Shown piece after piece: positions 59,367 through 64,000 of a DNA stretch of 64,000 nt. The position numbers were made by a program, and so were the translations under genes. Origin of the DNA: CANMIH01 sp049116335 (GTDB taxonomy: Bacteria; Pseudomonadota; Alphaproteobacteria; Rhodobacterales; Rhodobacteraceae); the NCBI GenBank assembly GCA_049116335.1, contig JAGDYZ010000046.1, positions 1-64,000 on the forward strand. Direction: 5' to 3'. The notes beneath the pieces are model-generated. The model did no database searches and was not told the origin of the DNA. It saw nothing but the letters and a program-made list of their open reading frames with translations. Numbering within the stretch: the stretch's first letter is position 1; every line of letters starts with the position of its first letter.

Positions 59367-60539
59367 ATGCTGCGCATGTTTGCGTTGACGGTTGCTGGTG
59401 CGTTGATGACCACCGCAGCCTCTGCCGAAATCCGGATTGCCCATGTTTACGGCAAAACCGGTCCGTTTGAGGCCTATGCGGCCCAGTCACACAATGGTCT
59501 GATGCTGGGGTTGGAATACGCCACGGGTGGCACGATGGAGATCAATGGCGAGAAGATCGTCGTGATCGAAAAAGACACCCAGTTGAAGCCCGATATTGGT
59601 CGCGCACAGCTGGAAGAGGCCTATGGCGACGATGACGTGCATCTTGCCATTGGTCCGGTGAGCTCAGGCGTTGCATTGGCAATGCTGCCTGTGGCTGAAG
59701 AATATGAGAGGGTGTTGATTGTTGAGCCCGCAGTTGCGGATTCGATCACTGGCTCCAACTGGAACCCCTACATCTTCCGGACGGGCCGTAACTCATCACA
59801 GGATGCCATTGCCAATGCGGTTGCCTTGGGTGGTGAAGGCGTCACCATTGCGACCTTGGCACAGGATTATGCCTTTGGCCGTGATGGCGTTGCCGCGTTC
59901 AAAGAGGCGCTAGAAGCCACGGGTGCCACAATTGCACATGAAGAATATGTGCCGACCGACACCACCGATTTCACCGCTGCTGCGGAACGTATTTTCACCG
60001 CAATGGGTGACATTGAAGGCGACAAAAAGCTCTTCATCATCTGGGCCGGTGGCGGCAATCCAATGAGCAAAATCAATGCAATGGAGCCGTCACGCTTTGG
60101 TGTTGAGATTGCAACCGGTGGCAATATTCTCGCGGCGCTGAAGGCGTATAAAGAGCTGCCGGGTATGGAAGGCGCGACCTATTACTACTACGAGATCCCG
60201 CAGAACCCGGTGAACGAATGGCTGGTGAAAACCCATTTCGAGCGCTTTGACAGTCCGCCCGATTTCTTCACTGCAGGTGGCATGTCTTCGGGTCTGGCGA
60301 TTGTTGAGGCGATCAAAAAGGCCGGTGGTGCAGAGGACACCGAGGCGCTGGTGAAGGCGATGGAAGGCATGTCCTGGGAGACCCCTAAAGGCACCATGAC
60401 ATTCCGCGCGGAAGACCATCAGGCGATGCAGACCATGTATCATTTCCGTACCGAAGTGCAGGACGGCAAAGACTATGGTGTGCCGGTTCTGGTGCGTGAG
60501 ATTGGCATGGATGAAATGAAAATTCCGGTGCGTAATTAA
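59367..60539 (+). CDS. Liv-type ABC importer substrate-binding protein
   Basis: A 390-residue periplasmic binding protein of the branched-chain amino acid (HAAT) class. A signal peptide ends at about residue 20 (TTAASA, then EIRI). It has the type I fold pattern, with IGPVSSGVALAMLPVAEE, PYIFRTGRNSSQDA and ALAQDYAFGRDG-like segments. HAAT proteins bind leucine-type amino acids, amides, urea or aromatic acids, and the ligand is not clear here. AGGGAGGA precedes the ATG at 59367. A hairpin at 60568-60590 separates it from the ATPase gene. Confidence 0.9.
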   Translation: MLRMFALTVAGALMTTAASAEIRIAHVYGKTGPFEAYAAQSHNGLMLGLEYATGGTMEINGEKIVVIEKDTQLKPDIGRAQLEEAYGDDDVHLAIGPVSSGVALAMLPVAEEYERVLIVEPAVADSITGSNWNPYIFRTGRNSSQDAIANAVALGGEGVTIATLAQDYAFGRDGVAAFKEALEATGATIAHEEYVPTDTTDFTAAAERIFTAMGDIEGDKKLFIIWAGGGNPMSKINAMEPSRFGVEIATGGNILAALKAYKELPGMEGATYYYYEIPQNPVNEWLVKTHFERFDSPPDFFTAGGMSSGLAIVEAIKKAGGAEDTEALVKAMEGMSWETPKGTMTFRAEDHQAMQTMYHFRTEVQDGKDYGVPVLVREIGMDEMKIPVRN

Positions 60540-60567
60540 GCGCCGGATTTTTCCGAACCTGTCCCTC

Positions 60568-60590
60568 GGGGTGACTGTTCCGGTCACCCC
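60568..60590 (+). other. Intercistronic hairpin after the binding-protein gene
   Basis: GGGGTGAC (60568-60575) pairs with GTCACCCC (60583-60590) with no T-run. It may stabilise the upstream mRNA segment or attenuate read-through, giving more binding protein than ATPase. Confidence 0.5.
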
Positions 60591-60612
60591 ACTCTGACAG
60601 GGAAAGAGACTG

Positions 60613-61377
60613 ATGACCCAGACACTTCTAGAAACACAGGACCTGACCGTTCGATTTGGCGGTCACGTGGCGGTTGATGCGGTTTCCTGCAGCTTTCACG
60701 CCGGGGAGCTGACAGCCATTGTTGGCCCCAATGGCGCCGGGAAAACCACCTATTTCAATCTGATCTCCGGCCAGATCCCAGCCAGCGCAGGCACGGTTAA
60801 GTTGATGGGAGAAAACATCACCCGTCTCGGTGTCGCGGATCGCTGTCGGCGGGGATTGGGGCGGGCGTTTCAGCTGACCAACCTGTTTCCAAGCCTGACT
60901 GTTCTGGAAAATGTGCGTCTTGTGATCCAGTCGCGTCAGCACAAAGGTTTTGGGCTGTTTTCCATGGCCGAAAGCCATACGGAACTGACCGTTGCGGCCA
61001 TGGCTATTCTGGAGCGAGTGCGTCTGGACACTCAAAAGGATCAGGTGGTCTCGGAATTGTCTCATGGGGACCAGCGCAAGCTGGAAGTGGCGCTTTTGAT
61101 CGGATTGGATCCGATGGTCTATATGTTTGACGAACCCACGGCAGGCATGAGCGTGGATGAAGCGCCGGTTATTCTTGATCTGATTGCGGAAATCAAAGCC
61201 GACCGGGAACGCACCGTTCTATTGGTCGAGCACAAGATGGATGTGATCCGAACCTTGGCGGATCGGATCATCGTATTGCACAACGGAGCTTTGGCGGCAG
61301 ATGGTGATCCTGAGACTGTGATGGCGTCGGACGTGGTGCAAGAGGCCTATATGGGCAAGGAGCTGGATCATGTCTGA
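60613..61377 (+). CDS. livG: Liv-type ABC importer ATPase (LivG)
   Basis: A 254-residue ATPase of the LivG branch. Motifs: Walker A GPNGAGKTT, Q-loop FQLTNLFPSLTV, signature ELSHGDQRKLEVA and Walker B YMFDEPTAGMSVDEA. The signature uses SHG in place of SGG, as many LivG proteins do. The stop overlaps the livF start by eight bases, so the two ATPases are translated together. Confidence 0.92.
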   Translation: MTQTLLETQDLTVRFGGHVAVDAVSCSFHAGELTAIVGPNGAGKTTYFNLISGQIPASAGTVKLMGENITRLGVADRCRRGLGRAFQLTNLFPSLTVLENVRLVIQSRQHKGFGLFSMAESHTELTVAAMAILERVRLDTQKDQVVSELSHGDQRKLEVALLIGLDPMVYMFDEPTAGMSVDEAPVILDLIAEIKADRERTVLLVEHKMDVIRTLADRIIVLHNGALAADGDPETVMASDVVQEAYMGKELDHV

Positions 61378-62092
61378 GCCAATTCTGACGCTGAACAATC
61401 TGTATACCGACATCGCGCAATATCACATTCTTCAGGGTGTTGATCTGCAGGTGCCGCGAGGACAGGTGACCATGCTTCTGGGGCGCAATGGCGTTGGCAA
61501 AACAACGACGTTGAAAACCATCATGGGCCAATGGGCAGCAAAGTCGGGAGAAATTCTCTACGACGGGCAGGAGATGACCCAAATGCCCGTCTCGGCGCGC
61601 GCGCGGGCCGGGATCGGCTTTGTGCCTGAGGATATGGGGATCTTTCGCGATCTGACCGTCGAAGAAAATATGATCCTGGGCTGTACCTCAGGTCCGCTCG
61701 ACCCCAAGCGCAAAGACTGGCTCTTGGGCGCGTTTCCGGCACTTGGCACGTTCTGGCACAGCGAGGCGGGCAATCTGTCTGGCGGGCAGAAACAGATGTT
61801 GTCGATCGCCCGTGCAATGGCGGAAGAGCGTCAGCTGTATCTGATCGATGAACCCACCAAGGGGCTTGCCCCGGCGATTGTGTCGACCATGGCTCAGGCG
61901 CTGCGTGAGCTAAAGGCACAGGGTGCGTCGATCCTTTTGGTAGAACAGAATTTTTCGGTTGCCAAAGCGTTGGGAGACACCGCCGCCGTCATGGATGACG
62001 GGCGGGTGATCTGGAACGGTGACATGGCGGAACTGGCAACAAACAGCGACCTTCAGGAACGCCTGATGGGTCTGAGCATGGAGGCGCATTAA
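61370..62092 (+). CDS. livF: Liv-type ABC importer ATPase (LivF)
   Basis: A 240-residue ATPase of the LivF branch with Walker A GRNGVGKTT, signature NLSGGQKQMLSIARA and Walker B YLIDEPTKGLAP. It pairs with LivG to power the importer. It overlaps livG and lies one base before the permease gene livH. Confidence 0.92.
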   Translation: MSEPILTLNNLYTDIAQYHILQGVDLQVPRGQVTMLLGRNGVGKTTTLKTIMGQWAAKSGEILYDGQEMTQMPVSARARAGIGFVPEDMGIFRDLTVEENMILGCTSGPLDPKRKDWLLGAFPALGTFWHSEAGNLSGGQKQMLSIARAMAEERQLYLIDEPTKGLAPAIVSTMAQALRELKAQGASILLVEQNFSVAKALGDTAAVMDDGRVIWNGDMAELATNSDLQERLMGLSMEAH

Positions 62093-62093
62093 A

Positions 62094-63125
62094 ATGACCG
62101 CAGCCCCCGATCATAAACCCACTTTTGCGGCCCTAAGCCTGTCGGAGCGACTGGACAAGGCTCTGCCGGTTTTGCTGGTGCCGCTATTGGTGGTTCTTGG
62201 GTTTTTGGCGATTGGCACCCCGTCCTCATGGATGACACTGACGGTGTCCGGACTGGCCATGGGTATGATGATTTTCATTATGGCGTCGGGCCTTACTTTG
62301 GTTTTTGGCCTCATGGATGTGATCAACTTTGGTCATGGCGCCTTTGTCTCGGTTGGCGCTTTTGTCGGGGTTTCGGTTCTCATTGCGCTAGGCGATTGGA
62401 CCGGCACCGCGTCGCTTTTGCTGAACATGTCCGCGATTTTTCTCGCAGTTGTTGCTGCGATGATGGTGACTGGGATTATGGGCTGGGGGTTTGAGCGGAT
62501 CATCGTCAAGCCGGTCTATGGCGCGCATCTCAAACAGATCCTTGTGACGGTGGGCGGTTTGATCGTGGTCGAGCAATTGATCCATGTGGTGTGGGGACCG
62601 GATGAGATTTACATCACTCGGCCAGAGACCCTGAAGGGGGCCATCACCTTCGCCGGGGCCGCGATGGAGAAATACCGTCTTCTGGCAGTGGTCATCGGAT
62701 TGGTGTTGTTCATCGCGATGCGCATGGTTCTGCGCCGCACCAAGATCGGTCTGATTGTCCGCGCCGGTGTCGAAAATGGCCCGATGGTCGAGGCCTTGGG
62801 ATACCGCCTGCGCATGGTGTTTATCGGCGTCTTTGTGGCCGGATCTGCGCTTGCTGGTTTGGGCGGCGTGATGTGGGGGTTGTACCAAGAGGTGATCACC
62901 GCGGGCATGGGCGAAAAGATGATGGTCTTGGTGTTCATCGTCGCCATCATCGGCGGGCTTGGCTCGGTCGAGGGGGCCTTTATTGGCGCGCTGCTGGTGG
63001 GGCTGATGCAAAACTATGTCGCGTTTCTTGAGCCGAAACTGGCGCTGGTGTCGAACATCGCGCTGATGACCGCAATCCTGATGTGGCGGCCGCAAGGCAT
63101 GCTACCAGTCGTGAAGGCGAAGTGA
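62094..63125 (+). CDS. livH: Liv-type ABC importer permease (LivH)
   Basis: A 343-residue inner-membrane permease with about eight hydrophobic segments. It has LTLVFGLMDVINFGHGAFV, the typical LivH motif, and GGLGSVEGAFIGALLVGLMQN near the C-terminus. An extra N-terminal stretch of about 30 residues precedes the first helix. It is followed one base later by livM. Confidence 0.92.
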   Translation: MTAAPDHKPTFAALSLSERLDKALPVLLVPLLVVLGFLAIGTPSSWMTLTVSGLAMGMMIFIMASGLTLVFGLMDVINFGHGAFVSVGAFVGVSVLIALGDWTGTASLLLNMSAIFLAVVAAMMVTGIMGWGFERIIVKPVYGAHLKQILVTVGGLIVVEQLIHVVWGPDEIYITRPETLKGAITFAGAAMEKYRLLAVVIGLVLFIAMRMVLRRTKIGLIVRAGVENGPMVEALGYRLRMVFIGVFVAGSALAGLGGVMWGLYQEVITAGMGEKMMVLVFIVAIIGGLGSVEGAFIGALLVGLMQNYVAFLEPKLALVSNIALMTAILMWRPQGMLPVVKAK

Positions 63126-63126
63126 G

Positions 63127-64000
63127 ATGATCGTCAATTTGCTATCCGGAGACAAACCGCGCTCTGCAGTGCTGACCGCTCTGCTGGTGCTGATCTTGAT
63201 CTGTCTGGCAGGAGCTCCGTTCATCTTTGATGGCGTTCGCCCACTAGATACAGCCGCGCGGATCTGCATCTTTATCCTGCTGGTCGCGAGTTATGACCTG
63301 CTACTGGGCTATGGCGGCATTGTCAGCTTTGCCCATACGATGTTTTTTGGCCTAGGCGCCTACGGCGTGGCCCTGGCATCAACGCATATGGGACGGGGAT
63401 TTGATGCATTGCTGGTCGGGAGCCTCTCCGGTGCTTTGGCGGCGATTGTTCTTGCCTTGCTGATCGGTTTGTTCAGTCTGCGGGTGCGGGCGATCTTTTT
63501 CGCCATGATCACCCTGGCGGTTGCCTCGGCGGTTGCAGTTCTAGTGTCGCAGTTCTCGGGGCTGACCGGCGGCGAAGATGGGCTGACCTACAAGATCCCC
63601 CGCGTGCTGACCTCGGCTAATCGGATGGGTGAGTTTCTGGGCACCCGGATCAGCGGAAAGATTCTGAACTACTATCTGGTGTTCACCTGCGCGCTGATCC
63701 TGTTTCTGCTGTTGCTGCGCATCGTGAACTCGCCGTTTGGGAGGGTGCTGCAGGCTATCCGCGAAAATGACTTCCGGGCCGAAGCGATCGGATATCGCGT
63801 TGTTTGGTATCGGACCATGGCGACCTGTCTGTCGGCGGCCACTGCCGCGCTTGCCGGAAGTTTGTTTGCGATCTGGCTTCGCTATGTTGGACCGGACACC
63901 ACGCTCAGCTTTGAAATTATGCTCGATATTCTGTTGATGGTGGTGATTGGCGGGATGGGCACAATGTATGGTGCGGTGATTGGTGCGACTTTGTTTATTC
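63127..64000 (+). CDS. livM: Liv-type ABC importer permease (LivM), truncated by the window edge
   Basis: The open frame starts at ATG 63127, one base after the livH stop, and runs off the window. At least 291 residues are visible. Translation gives SYDLLLGYGGIVSFAHTMFFGLGAYG and, near the edge, GGMGTMYGAVIGATL, both typical of LivM. It completes the five-protein importer. Only a short C-terminal piece should be missing. Confidence 0.9.
   Translation, partial: MIVNLLSGDKPRSAVLTALLVLILICLAGAPFIFDGVRPLDTAARICIFILLVASYDLLLGYGGIVSFAHTMFFGLGAYGVALASTHMGRGFDALLVGSLSGALAAIVLALLIGLFSLRVRAIFFAMITLAVASAVAVLVSQFSGLTGGEDGLTYKIPRVLTSANRMGEFLGTRISGKILNYYLVFTCALILFLLLLRIVNSPFGRVLQAIRENDFRAEAIGYRVVWYRTMATCLSAATAALAGSLFAIWLRYVGPDTTLSFEIMLDILLMVVIGGMGTMYGAVIGATLFI

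Overview
The window looks like a chromosomal segment of a marine alphaproteobacterium of the Rhodobacterales (Roseobacter-type). This is inferred from the gene families and the moderately high G+C, not from a database search. Supporting features are a homodimeric AceE with a separate E2 and a lipoyl-domain E3, MsrPQ, a DUF3775 protein, DinB with an N-terminal zinc-ribbon-like segment, MutL carrying an endonuclease motif, and several ABC importers. I see no rRNA, tRNA, insertion sequence, prophage or CRISPR array.

Positions 1-28850 are dominated by an L-fucose / fuco-oligosaccharide utilisation locus. It holds two unrelated alpha-L-fucosidases without signal peptides (a GH151-type and a GH95-type enzyme) and a CUT1 ABC importer (7073-11264). 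A seven-gene operon on the minus strand (23615 to 17842) encodes a GntR regulator, L-fucose dehydrogenase, fucose mutarotase, fuconolactonase, an extra FAH-family enzyme, a 2-keto-3-deoxy-L-fuconate dehydrogenase and a diketo-deoxyfuconate hydrolase. A divergent operon (23700-28843) carries a UxaA-type dehydratase and a CUT2 (ribose-type) importer. Together these give a non-phosphorylating route from fucose to pyruvate and lactate. Sites built on TAACATGTTA lie in three divergent promoter regions and tie the locus together, probably under the two GntR/FCD repressors. A HAD-like two-domain protein of unknown role precedes the GH151 gene.

Between the CUT1 importer and the catabolic operon sits an apparently unrelated block (11425-17796). 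It has a glutamate-1-semialdehyde-aminomutase-like enzyme with an unfamiliar Rossmann protein, a CaiB/BaiF CoA transferase, a class III omega-aminotransferase, and two XRE-cupin regulators.

Positions 29000-48000 are mostly housekeeping: an arginase-family ureohydrolase, DHFR, LysR with urate oxidase PuuD, a CDP-alcohol phosphatidyltransferase, mutL-rmuC, the pyruvate dehydrogenase operon, DUF3775, an SDR, dinB, an SPFH-NfeD pair with an overlapping NUDIX gene, and pyrF. Positions 48000-59000 hold clpB, a SoxR regulon (soxR with a divergent DUF1330-MFS operon and a perfect SoxR box), a DUF302 protein, a membrane-anchored glutamate-synthase-like flavoprotein, msrPQ, rplY and an isolated Wza-type polysaccharide export protein. 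The right end (59367-64000) is a Liv-type ABC importer operon whose last permease gene runs off the window. A perfect 20-bp palindrome sits in its presumed promoter.
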